Positions 21,273-33,000 of a stretch of DNA of 64,000 nt are shown one piece after another. The notes beneath the pieces were generated by a model. That model made no database searches. It saw only the letters and a list, made by a program, of their open reading frames with translations, and was not told the origin of the DNA. The stretch's first letter is position 1. Every line of letters starts with the position of its first letter. Source of the DNA: Strongylocentrotus droebachiensis (taxonomy: Eukaryota; Echinodermata; Echinoidea; Camarodonta; Strongylocentrotidae); contig JAVYIG010000880.1 of assembly GCA_035222895.1 (NCBI GenBank), positions 310,001 through 374,000 on the forward strand, written 5' to 3'. The position numbers were made by a program, and so were the translations under genes.

Positions 21273-24057
21273 CAGGTCATGGTGAAAAAGTCTTCATCCC
21301 TGGAATAGGATGCTAACGGGAGGCCTAATGTGTAGAACCTATAAACATGATAATGAAAACTTATGGTAAACAATAACCCCACTGTACTCTTCATAAAAGA
21401 TTAGGGGTGGGGTCAGGGGCGTCGCTAGAACTTTTTCGGGGGGGGGGGGGAGGGGGTGTAGAGGCCACCGATTACCGACAAATATATTAATGCTAATGTC
21501 CCAAGGTCTACAAATTTAACCCTATAAACCCGGGGCTTGGAGCTAAATTATATGTCAGTGGCGCGCAGAGCGCGGAAGCTTTTGCATTTCATTAAATCAG
21601 TGGCGGATCCAAGGGGGGGGGGCCGAAACGGCCTCGGCCGCCCCCTATTTGCGGCGCCAAAAAGAGGAGGAAAAGAAGAGAATAAAGAAAGGAGAAGAGA
21701 AGAGAAAGAGAGAGAGAAAGAGAGAGAGAAAGAGGAGAGAAGCCGGGTGAAAAGGAAGAAAGACAAGGAAATGGCACTAAGTGACAGTAATGACGAAAAC
21801 GGGAAAAACTTGGGGGGGGGGGGTGTATGCGTCTAAAATGTGCGCGCATGGAGGGGGGGGGGGGGAGATGACTGACCATATTCTAATTTTTAGGCTGTGC
21901 AAAACTGAGTCGGAAAATTCTTATTTTCAAAAAAATTGTAAGCATGCTTGCCTAAAAAGGTTAGTGTAAAAATATTTCTGAAAGGCCGCGCCCGGCCCCT
22001 CCAAAGAGCGGCAGTATGGTAATTGGGAAATTTGTGGGTCATTCCCGAAGTCTTGGGAGCCTTTATTGAAGAGGGGGCCGGTCATATACGTAAATGGTAG
22101 TGCCAGTGACGGTAACGATGGATAAGGGAATAAGGAGGATGGGGTGCACATAATTGTGAACTACAAGCGTATTGGGGATGATCATCTTATCATTTTAAGT
22201 TGTGCAATCTGGATCGGAATCCAGCTTAATATATTTATTAAAAAATGGTTCATGTAAAAGCACTCATGATAAAGCAGCGCCCGGACCCTACAAAGATGAG
22301 CAGTATTGTAATCGAGAGATTGGGGGTCATCCCAGAAGGTTTGAAAGACGTCCGCATAAAATCCCGAGCGGCGAATTCGAAGTTAATTTTTAATAACAGC
22401 ACCTGCGCTACAAAGGTCATCGCTCTTTGGTGAGAAATTTGAAAACGGGACGCATTACTTTGGATGTCTTTAGAAGCTATATACTCAATTTATAAATTAA
22501 CGGTAGAGGGGCCGATTCCCAACTCTTATTTTTGCCCTTCATTTTGCATCAGCTCATGTATTTGAACTCATGTTGGTAGCAGGGGCGGATCCAGCCGGCG
22601 GCGAGGGAGGGGGCCCAATTCGTGAGAAAATATTTATCGGCTACTCATCCGACCGGCCGAAAGGGCGGGGGAGGGTGCGGGGGAGGTAGTGAGCACTATC
22701 TTTTTTCGTGAACAAAATATTTAGCAGCAACACAGCAAGCCGGCCGAATAAAAGTGGGAGGGGGGATTAGGAGCTCTATTTTGTTCTCAACATCCCACCC
22801 CCCTCTTTTGAGCAAAACATATAAGAACAAAAATCTACCCTCGAAAACCTACGCACACGGTCAAGGAACGTACATGTACTATAATATAGGGTACTTTCCT
22901 GAGAGATACATAGCACCGGCCTTATACGATCCCGATGGTGGGGGGGGGGGGGGGTGGGGGGGGACGAGGGGCTCTCACTGGCAACCTTCGATCTATTGCG
23001 GGCGATGTACATGCTTGTATGCCTAGGCCTACAGTGTGGATTTTTTTTTTTGGTTACGTCGCTTATTCTGAGATAGGATCAGAAGGAATTATGGTGGTCA
23101 AGGTGTGAAAATAAGGTGTTATGACAGGGCACCTCATTGGATAAAGATTTGCATGGACATAATCCGTGCTGTCAATAACTATATGAAAAATTACTTTGTC
23201 AGATGTGGACATTTTAATAATAATAATAACAACAATACACAAATATACCATGCACTGAGAGGCTCTATATTTGTGGGGGCTGCCACTAACCATAGCCCCC
23301 GCTGCGTACATAATATTCAATTATACATAGGTTGAATGTCACTCCAGTTTAATAAAACATTCACTTTTAAAATAATGTAAGGCTATATGAAATTAGTAAA
23401 TATTTTTTGTTTAATTGCTACAACCTTCTCATTTATCATCCACTGGTGCAGTAAGGGAGTGAGAGGGTTGCCTCTCACACAAGCAGAATTTATTGTTAAT
23501 ACAACACTATTTGTATACAAGAGAACGCTCCATCTGTTGGTTATTGAATTTTTAGTTTAAACAATTAAATTGCCACCTTACTGTCTCTTTACGATAGCAC
23601 TGTCCTTCATAATAAAAAGGCTTCTAATCGAAAGAGACGCATGCAAACGTCAATAATTTGACGGGAAATGTATTGATCAGGATTTGTTTTTCCCTGAACA
23701 ATAGGGTACACCCCTTTCCCACGCCACAGAAGTGTCAAGTTTGTTTATACTGCTGCAATTTTTTTCATTATCAAGTTTCCATCCGACCTTCTCTATGAGA
23801 GTAGGCCCTATATTAATGATGAGTAAAACAATTGAAATACAAATCCTTGAAAATAACTTTTTTTACTACGTCCGCGATTTCATAAAATAAGATCGTTTTG
23901 AATGTTGCAGGAAATTAAGGTCGAAAGACTATTTTGAAAGTAAGAAAGAATATCGAAGACGAAACAGAAATCCAACGCCAGGAAAATACATTGATTTCCT
24001 AGATACTTTTAGTTGCTGTCAGTGTCATCCCTTTTCGGAATAGATTGCGAATGTGGA

Positions 24058-24141
24058 AAAAATGACTCTGCCGGGAATCGAACAAGGGTCACTGGCTATT
24101 AGAACACCAATGTCTTGACCACTGGTCCCTGGACCAAGGAG
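24058..24141 (-). repeat. tRNA-like sequence, probably SINE head or tRNA pseudogene
   Basis: The minus strand has an A-box-like CAGTGGTCAAGAC and the B-box-like TGTTCGATTCCC at the right spacing, and a possible anticodon stem (TGGTG/AGCCA). The T stem has mismatches and no acceptor stem pairs well, so a working tRNA gene is unlikely. Confidence 0.4.
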
Positions 24142-24540
24142 ACGGGCCAGAATATAACAGGAATAAATACTTTTACATTCATATTTCAAAATTATAAATG
24201 CGAGATATAATTACGGCAACACTTGTACAGATAAATGAACTCTTAACGATTAAAGAAATCAAATTAACACTTTACCGGCACAATTGTATGAATATCATGA
24301 TATAAAGGAGATATGATCGACATGATTGATATTACATAACATAATATGATCATGATCTAAATATGATATCTTTATGTTTACCTTGTGATATCAACATGTG
24401 ACATCACCTGACTTAACATTGCACGAAATGATAAAAAAATACTTATTATAAGATACGATATCATGTGATGCAAGAATATAATGTTTTATATGAATATGAA
24501 AAGACATGATATGAATATGATATAATAATTATTATGATGT

Positions 24541-24763
24541 CCTTTGGCAATTCGATTCCGAGGCGCTTTAGCCTAGCTGCCGTTTATACAGCGCTCCAGC
24601 ATTTCATGGAATTAATTCCTGCTAGGTACCCATTTACATTACCTGGGTTGAGAGTGGCAAATGGGGATCAATGTCTCGCCAAAGGATATTAGTGCCGCGG
24701 TGGAACTCGAACCACGGACCTTGTGATCGACAGTCCGGCGACGTATCCACTCGACCACGACAC
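24541..24763 (-). mobile_element. tRNA-derived SINE
   Basis: The tRNA-like head occupies 24692-24763 on the minus strand: a 7-bp acceptor stem (GTGTCGT with GCGGCAC, allowing G-U pairs), A box TGGTCGAGTGG, anticodon loop CTGTCGA (GTC, Asp-like) and B box GGTTCGAGTTCC. It is followed by a body containing GGTACCTAGCAGGAATTAAT and AGCGCTGTATAAACGGC. The head-plus-unrelated-body layout is that of a tRNA-derived SINE rather than a tRNA gene. No target duplication was identified. Confidence 0.7.
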
Positions 24764-24767
24764 CTCT

Positions 24768-25012
24768 ACTGAACATGACAGGGGAGGGTCACACTGGCGT
24801 AATAATGGGTTTGGGGGGGGGGGGGGGATTTGAGGCGTGCCCCCCAAATAAAATTCAAACCTGGCTTATTTCTAATTCGATACCAATGATTTACAAATTT
24901 TGCTGCAATGACATGATTTTCCGGGATATTTTCTTACTGTTTGTAAATTATACTTTTTTTATCTGTTTGCTGGAAAATGACAAATTCCCAAGTTTACAGT
25001 CAGGCCAAAATT
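24768..25012 (+). repeat. Arm of a spaced inverted repeat (partner 21030-21272)
   Basis: See the partner. It starts GAACATGACAGGGGAGGG and extends to about TTTTCCGGGATATTTTCTT. The following 25020-25470 matches, in reverse, the interior of the hAT-like elements at 34187 and 50247 (AAAAAGTATGTT, GGCTCGAGCCAC), so the area is a mosaic of decayed copies. Confidence 0.6.
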
Positions 25013-25189
25013 TGCTTATTTAGAAGCCTACATGTCAAGGCCCGCGTAACGACGGGGTTCGGGGGCTCGAGCCACCCCTAACTTTTTTGAAAAAGTATGT
25101 TTAAGATATTACAATAGAAAGAAAGGAAAAAAGAAAAATTGTGACCCGCCAGTGTCACAAATGAGGTATCAAAATATGCTAATCTCTTG

Positions 25190-25990
25190 ACCGCAATTAA
25201 ATACCTAAAACCCCTGAGCTTGCGAGGGCTCCGCCCTCTCAACCCCATCAGAGGCCCTAAGTCGGTCCCCTGGATGCTCATTTGACCGTTATTAAATGCC
25301 TAAAACCCCTGAGCTTCAAGGGATTCAGCCCCTGGACCCTACGCTTAATATTAGTGACCTGCCATTGTAACAAATAAGGTATCAAAATATGCTCATCTGA
25401 CCCTAATTAAATGCCTAAAACCCCTGAGCTTCCGAGGGGTCTGCCCCTTGACCCCCCCCCCTCCGCTGGGGCTTTTCCCCTGGACCTTTTTTTGTAATGA
25501 TGAGAGAGGAAGGCGATTCGTTGTACCGTTCTCGACTCTTAATCCTTGTCTGAAATCAGTCCCCCCCCCCCCTCCTGTGCGAAGCGCGGAAGCTTTCACG
25601 TTTTATTAAATTATTAGAAAAAGAAGAAGATTCTTTGTACTGTTCTCGAATCTTAATCCTAGTCTGAATTCAGTCCCCCCCCCCCCCCCCCCCTCTATCC
25701 CCGTCCCCTCCTTTGACATTTCATTAAATCACTAGATAACGAAGCCGATTCGTTGTACCGTTACCGACTCTTAATTCTTGTTTCGCCCCTACCGTACGAT
25801 GCGCTGAAGCTTTGACGTTTCATTTAATGATTAGAGAGGAAGACGATTCGTTGCACCGTTCTCGACTCTTAATCCTTGTCTGAAATCAGTTTCCCCCGGA
25901 AGATTTTTACTTGTCATTAAATTATTAGAGAAAGAAGACGATTCTTTGTACCTTTCTCGTTTCTTAATAGGCGCATAGCATATTTTAATA
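25190..25990 (-). repeat. Degenerate tandem repeats, two unit types
   Basis: 25190-25470 holds about 2.5 units of the ~100-bp repeat found in the hAT-like elements (CCTAAAACCCCTGAGCTT marks each unit). 25500-25990 holds five units of 95-119 bp, each with GATTCGTTGTACCGTTCTCG-like sequence at 25512, 25628, 25747, 25844 and 25939, followed by ACTCTTAATCCTTGTCTG. No coding content. Confidence 0.7.
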
Positions 25991-26579
25991 GTCTTGATGC
26001 TACGCAATAACCAGCAAGAAAATGGTGACGGGATGGACAATTTGCGATAAACATCCTGTTCTATTGCCGATAATCTGTCGGTTAAGAGTCTGTTAATTTG
26101 AAGTCAGTTTGGTGGTGTGACCGATAGGTAATGATTTTTTTAATGATTTTGTACAGAGCGGAAGTCAGTGTCAAAACGATTATTTGAAGGGAAAAAACAA
26201 ATGATTGATTTATTTAATAATGGAAGCCTTTCGTGAAAGTAAACAAATTCATAGAGCAACATTATTTTTCTTTTGCTGAAATGGCAGCTATACCTTTATT
26301 ACTCAGTTACTAAGTACAGGATAATATTTCAGAAGTATTTGCAAGCCACATTCTAACAAAAGTTTGCATCATCTAATCTATATACAGCCAATAAAAAAAA
26401 ACTATTCATTTATTGACACAGTCTACAGCTGATACGGTTTCAAAAGTTAAAAAGTCACCGACTTATTTTGATGAAATCTTTTGAAAATCTATAATGTTGA
26501 TTACAGAGGAGACTTGGAAACCAACAATGGAATGGAATTGAAAGACCCATTTTTACAAAGATACGAATTGATTCGAACC

Positions 26580-26860
26580 GCCCTCATACAATCAATCACA
26601 AAGTAACTATTGATCCCAATAGCAGTACAATCAATCAATCACAAAGTTACGATTGATCCTAAGTAAGCGTCGTACAATCAACCGACAAGAAACGATTGTC
26701 CCCATGCGCCCTATATAATCAATCACACATTTAAAAAATGCCCTGAATCGTCCTACGTTCATTCCCAAAATTACGATTGACCTGAATCGTTTTACAATCA
26801 AATCATCACAAAGTTTCGATTGATCAAGATCGCCATACAATCAATCTCAAATATATGAGT
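26580..26860. repeat. Degenerate tandem repeat rich in TACAATCAATCACAAAG
   Basis: About five units of roughly 50-60 bp, each containing (T)ACAATCAATCACAAAGT and ACGATTGATC. The two halves of the unit (CAATCA and TGATTG) are partly inverse to each other, so each unit can fold. Confidence 0.65.
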
Positions 26861-27789
26861 TGCCTAGTTCGATGTTGCGACTGGTGTCAGACAAAACTTC
26901 TATAAGGCGAGCCCCCGGGCAGTGACATATACACAAAACTACTGAAAAACAACAAGAATCATTATTTACAAATATTCAGTAGCAGCAAGTATGTTATTTC
27001 TTACAGATTTCTTCATTCAGCCTTTTTTTTTCCTCTACAACCACACACTTGCAAACAAAATTTCTTTAAAAAAAAAACTGTAAATATCTCATGGAAAGGA
27101 ATACGTCATAGGGTGCAGCTTAAAGTTTAAAATTTGTCATTAGTTTGGTATGCTTCCAAGCTATAACATACCCTCTGTACCGATGAAAACTTTAACAGCA
27201 GCTAAAATGTATTTCTTCTTCCGAAGTATCCTAAACACAATCGAAAAGACTTTTAAGAAAAAATTTGAATGGTTGTACGACTCTTGCTCCTGTGCGCGAC
27301 AATTGATAACATATACTTACTACACTTTCCAAATTCTTAACTTCAACCGGGACCCAACGTTTCACCTAATTTTAAACCTTACTCAAAACCCACGCGCAAC
27401 CGTAACCCTCTCACAAAATAAAGCCTGCAGTAATTGTCACATGAATAAATGTTCGCTCTCATTTGAATAACCTATAGTACATCCCATATAAATCATGATC
27501 AGTTTGATATGATAAAAAGGTAATGTTCACTATATTTCGATAGGCAGTGGACAAAGCTAGTGAGATTGCTATAGATTGATTTCTCGAGAATAGTTGCAAC
27601 CATGTTGGTAGAAGCGTAAATTTAGAGATGTAACCATTCAACCAGAGTGGTCCACATACAACAATCAAACAGGTAAAATTGGAATATGGGAAAGGCATGT
27701 CATTACTTATATGAACTGATGTAACTATGTGAAGCACAAAGTCCCTTTTGACCAGGCTCCAAGGCTTGCTTAAAGGCTCTATATGGTTC

Positions 27790-28261
27790 TTAAAGGAAAA
27801 ACAAAAAATTGGGAAATTTTGAAAATTGGGTGGATAGTGATTCTGTCCAATTTTGATATATTTGGATGCCCCTGTGGATGTATTATAAGCACTAGAAAAT
27901 GTAGCCCCTAAAACACGTCTGCTTTCGAGAAAAATTGAATATATAAATAGCGCCTACAGCCGTACAATGGTAGCTGTGACCATGAAAATCTCAGAATATG
28001 TAAATGTGATATATAATTTCCAAACGGGAATAGCTAATCGGTCGATTTTAGTCCAGAAACGTTGTTTTATAGCTTAATCAATATCTTGACCTTGAGAGGG
28101 AGCTATACAACATAAATAGTGTATTATTTACAATTTCATAACTTTAGACTCGATTTCAACCGCGACAACGATCACTGAATATTGTAGGATCGTATATGCT
28201 TCCAATATGTTCATTTGAACCAAATTCATGACCCCATACCAAAACTTTTTATTACCTTTAA
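27790..28261. mobile_element. TTAA MITE, copy 2 of the second family
   Basis: TTAA at both ends and the same interior as 14286-14782, but the terminal repeat has decayed (AGGAAAAAC instead of AGGTAATAC on the left). Same orientation as copy 1, so it is a separate insertion and not part of the mirrored duplication. Confidence 0.75.
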
Positions 28262-28984
28262 ATGCACTCTGGTGCAATCTGAGCCATATTTTCGAAGCAT
28301 TTTCAAACAAATTTTAATGACTAATAATCAACAAATCTTTTTTTTTAGATTGATATTTTACATATTTTCAAACCTGTACAACAAAAATCACAACTTGTCA
28401 CTGTTACATGTTTAAATCTCATGTGGACTACCCTGCAATGATCTATAATGATAAATATATTTGATTGCTTTTGTGAAATCAAAATATGAGATAGGTACTC
28501 TTTTCCATTTTGTAGTACAGTGAACCTGACTGGGAAATTGTCTTCTCCTACAGACACGATTCATAAATTTGGCATTTTTAAAATAAACAACTTTAGAAGA
28601 GCATTTTCAAAAAGCACAACTATATGCTACTATATATTGCACCCATCACTACACTTCAAATTCCTCAAATTGTACTTGAATAAGCAATACTTTCCAACGA
28701 GTAAATGGTCTGTTTTCATTCTATAGCTGCAACAGTTAACTTTCAGAAATGGCATCAGCATGAAAAAAACATTTTAGTCACATCATTGACAAGATAGATT
28801 ACCAGATTATAAACAGTGCACTTAAACTAAAAAAACATGAACGGATCAATAATATTTTTACATTACTCTTATATGCTTCACAACAAACTACCCAAACGTT
28901 TCTTTCGTACTGCTGATAAACCCGAACCAGGGCTTGCCCAGATAAAGTGTGGTAAACCGCTGCAAAAAAGTATGTTTGATATTT

Positions 28985-29515
28985 TAACGTGAAACATTGG
29001 CATAGTGTGAACTACTCTGGCCACAGTGAAACATTGGCAAAGTGTGAACTACTCTGGCCACAGTAAAACATTGGCAAAGTGTGAACTACTCTGGCCACAG
29101 TGAAACATTGGCAAAGTGTGAACTACTCTGGCCACAGTGAAACATTGGCAAAGTGTGAACTACTCTGGCCACAGTGAAACATTGGCAAAGTGTGAACTAC
29201 TCTGGCCACAGTGAAACATTGGCAAAGTGTGAACTACTCTGGCTACAGTGAAACATTGGCAAAGTGTGAACTACTCTGGCCACATTGAAACAGTGACACA
29301 GTGTTAACTACTCTGACCATGGTGAAACATTGGCAAAGTGTGAACTACTCTGGCCACAGTGAAACATTGGCAAAGTGTGAACTACTCTGGCTACAGTGAA
29401 ACATTGGCAAAGTGTGAACTACTCTGGCCACATTGAAACAGTGACACAGTGTTAACTACTCTGGCCATGGTGAAACATTGGCAAAGTGTGAACTACTCTG
29501 GTCACAGTGAAACAT
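28985..29515 (-). repeat. 37-bp minisatellite array, 3' of POFUT1 copy B
   Basis: About 14 units of the reverse complement of the repeat at 17430-19080 (GTGTGAACTACTCTGGC and CACAGTGAAACATTGGCAAA). A variant unit pair with CATTGAAACAGTGACACAG occurs twice (about 29282 and 29432), 150 bp apart, again a block duplication. It lies 3' of copy B as the longer array lies 3' of copy A, though here about 540 bp from the stop codon, with a MITE inserted at its gene-side edge. Confidence 0.95.
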
Positions 29516-29658
29516 TAGGGACTTTTAGATTTGCACGAAGAGAACGTGGACTGCCACTTGTGAGATCCATTTAAGGCAATGTGATGTCCTTTGAATGCAC
29601 TGGCAGTGCCTTAAAAGGTAGTCACATTGACTTTAAAGTGCAAATCTAAACGGCCCTA
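29516..29658. mobile_element. Short MITE with TAGGG ends
   Basis: The left end TAGGGACTTTTAGATTTGCA pairs with the right end TGCAAATCTAAACGGCCCTA. It is flanked by T/TA, so a TA target is possible (mariner-like). It has inserted at the edge of the minisatellite. About 143 bp, non-coding. Confidence 0.7.
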
Positions 29659-30054
29659 TTAACCAATTGAGAGCAACACTATGTAACCCATAATGCACAC
29701 AGTAAAACAGAGGCACATATCCACTGTGGCCAAACAAGAGTGTACAGTAAAAGCAGCCTTTTGAAAAAAAATTGCAGACCTGGAACATTCGAACAATATC
29801 AACACACAGTGATCAGCACTTTTTTCAAGGTGACTTCACAGTTCTTTAGTTTTAACACTGTGTGACAAAAGTGTGATGCAGTGTGTCTGATATCCCAGTC
29901 ACACTGACCAGATTATTCGATGAGGATAAGGATGAGGATGTTGACAATCGGAACGCATCTGATCAAAGTATTTTCATAGAATGTTCACACAATTTTATAC
30001 ACTGTTCAAAACTATGTTTTTAATTTTTTTTAAATTCAAGTAGTGTAGCTGTCC
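29659..30054 (-). other. 3' flank of POFUT1 copy B
   Basis: Homologous to the 3' flank of copy A: GAGGACAGCTACACTACTT directly around the stop, and ACACTTTTGTCACACAGT further out. It is the likely 3' UTR. Its CACAGTG-rich text resembles the minisatellite unit. Confidence 0.6.
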
Positions 30055-33000
30055 TCAAAACTCATCGGGGAATTTCTTTGATTTTCTTTTCTTAATCTTT
30101 TCGTAGTCTTCCCCGAATCCCCAGAAGGATGAGGGCTTGCCTGCTGCGTCCCTCTCTCTCTTCGCAAACGCTGAAAATGTCGAGGCACAATTGCAGATGT
30201 AATGATCAGATTTCGCTAGAATGGCAAGGTCAACGTGTGGCTCAGATGGTTTATGTTGGACCACCTTGACCTGAATTGATGAAAATCAAAATTAAATAAT
30301 GATATTGTAGATACATAATAACTCATGCATTTGCATATATGGATATCCTATATAAGGCCCAAAAAAAAAAAAACATGTTTAGCGTCCTGTTTTTTTTTTT
30401 AAATAGGAAGGAGGAGGCCCTTTTTTTTTCTTTTTTTTCTTTCTTTTAAAATGGCCGCTCAAAATGGCCGCTCGGTACATTTTTCCGGACAGTTGGGCTA
30501 TTTTTCAAGATGGCCGCCGGTATTTATTATTATTATTTTTTAAAATCAGAAATAGATCATTTTAGCAGTATGTTTTTCATCTTTTAATTCAATAAAGAAA
30601 AAAAAAAAAAAAATAATATTATTATTAAAAAAAAAAAAAAAATTATAGGAGGCGGCCCCAAAAAAGGAAGCGGGCGGGGATGCTAAACATGTGTATTTTT
30701 TTACTTGGCCTAAAGCATATTGGACTGAAATTATGAATATAACTAATGCTGATAAATAACGATGACAAGACAAAACATCAAGGTTATCAAGGTTATCTTT
30801 TCGGAGACATCTTTCCACCTACCTTCTATGTAAATGACCTGGGCTCAATCCCATCCCCCTTCGTTTTTTCCTTTTATATTACTTGTCTTCCTTTTATATA
30901 TGTATACACTTATAGCGGCCTTAAGCTTTTACAGGATTTGTGCATGTACGTACATGTGTATGATTATTTGTATTAATACATCCTTTTCATTTTTATGAAC
31001 ACATTGATGATTTTATTTCTTCAAAGATTTGTCTTCTTTCATTATAATGCTTTAACGCTTAAGCTTTTTTATTTTTATTTTTTCATTTTAGTAAAGAAAA
31101 AAAGTTACATGATATTGTATTATTTTGTTGTATATATGTAAATACAAAACAAACAAGTTTTACATTCATATGTAAAAACAAATTAACAGAAAAAAAACTT
31201 GCCAAAGAATGGAACTAGGCTCGACTAGCACTTGTGCTAACTTCTAGTTCCCATTAACAACTTCACCTAAACATAGTAATATACATATTTACGTATATAT
31301 CGTTTGTACATTTAATAGTATGCAGATGTATGTCTAAAAAATATCGTTTTAAAACCATTACTGTTCAATCGACATTACTCTTATGTTATGTATACATGTA
31401 TCAGTATTTTTTTTTTGCATTGTATGATTGTTCATATGTACTGTCATTATTGTGATGTGTCGTTGTTAATGAATTCAAATTCAAATTCAAATTCAAACAT
31501 TAACAAAAATAATAGTGATGATGATGATAATAATAACAAAATTAATAACAATAACAACAATAATAGTATTTAATTGAATTATTCAATCTCTGTTTTTTCA
31601 TCAATAAGAATTGTTGATGTATATACACTTATATTTTAACCGTTATTATGTATCTCTTTGTCCTTTTGATTGATGTTTCCTCTTGAAGTGCAGTAAACGA
31701 GACAAATCACCATAATTATATGGACACACACATAATAAATATACGAATATTTCTTGTTTTAATCAGAGTAAGAAGCCTCAAATATACTCTATAGTCTTTA
31801 AACGAAATGCACACATGTGAATGAATTTATTTTCTTTACTTTCTTTAAACATGCAATGTAGTAATGAACAACTTTCTAGTTCCTCCAAATTCTCGTTCGA
31901 CAACATGCAAGCAAAATCAATACAACATTTTCATCCTTTTTTCTTCTTGTTGAGGCTTTCTTTCTTATTTCAAAAGAATAGGACAAGTGATTTACTATAC
32001 ACAAATGTAAAGGATTTAATGAGGCTTTGATGCTTTACCTCCCCCCCTCCCAAACAAAAAACAAAAAAAAATCTTTAAAAAGGATGTTTCTAACACTTCT
32101 GTGCTTGCATGTTTTTTCGTCAAGCCAAATCCCATCTGTTTTACACGCAGCGCTTGTGATCACTTTCTACGTCCCTTTCTCCATCCAGTTTCCTTTCAGG
32201 CTTCGTAGGTTTCCATCGTGATCACTACGGATCTCTGTTTCCAAAATCACCCATGCGTGACCTGCCAAGCGCCATTTTTGCCAGTTTCAGATCCACTTTT
32301 AGCCGTATATATATATATATTTGTCCTTCTATTTCTTTCAAACTACTATCGAGATCTTCACCCTGTACCAAGATCAGTGACGCCATTGCATGCATATAGT
32401 TCTAACACAATTGCAGTTCTAGTTATTACATTCATTATCGTTAGTTTCTCTTTGTCTTGTTATTAACTGTATGATTTTTATTATGCTAAGAGAATGCAAA
32501 AATGCAAAACAGCTTTTATACTAAATTTTCTTTTCATCATATCCCATCAAGATATGTGTTTACATGATTAAATAAATACATAAATTCATAAATACATGAA
32601 TACATAAATGAATAAAATGACTGACTCAATGAATGAATGAATACATTAGAAAAAACAGAAACAAATTCTTCATTCTTTTTACCTTTGAAGGCAGAAACTT
32701 GTTCAGGTCCTTGATGTCGGGTTCCACATCAGATGCGATAAACACACCCTTAGCTTTTATCTTTTTGACGACGGCTTTAATCTGTTCCTTGACGAGATCA
32801 AACGATAGGTTACAGAGGTCTTCTGTCAAGTTGCCAAATTCGTTATTGTAACCAAGGCATTGAGGCGAGGCAAAACGTTGCTTCGCGTCTTTTTTTACCT
32901 GCTTGCATGCATTAATCTATGTGGATCAAGAGAATAGTGAGAATATAAATTAAAAATATATTTGCTGATACCGAAATGAAATAATTTTGAATGGATAGAA

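Larger units (their letters stand above)
19081..28984. other. Spacer between the two POFUT1 minisatellites
   Basis: About 9.9 kb with no recognisable gene. Contents are listed separately: dispersed repeat copy (19984), inverted repeat pair (21030/24768), tRNA-like sequence and SINE (24058-24763), tandem arrays (25190-25990, 26580-26860) and a TTAA MITE (27790). The segments 20215-21030 and 23040-24000 show nothing beyond AT-rich unique-looking sequence. The G-rich part 21400-22980 contains several broken ends of the CAGTGGCGGATCC and CAGGGGCG families. Confidence 0.55.

Noticed and set aside
24692-24763. Functional tRNA-Asp gene
   Set aside because: G-U pairs weaken the acceptor stem and the tRNA part is fused to a SINE-like body; treated as a SINE head.
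27150-27470. 106-codon open frame
   Set aside because: AT-rich spacer sequence; no motif or conserved feature beyond its length.
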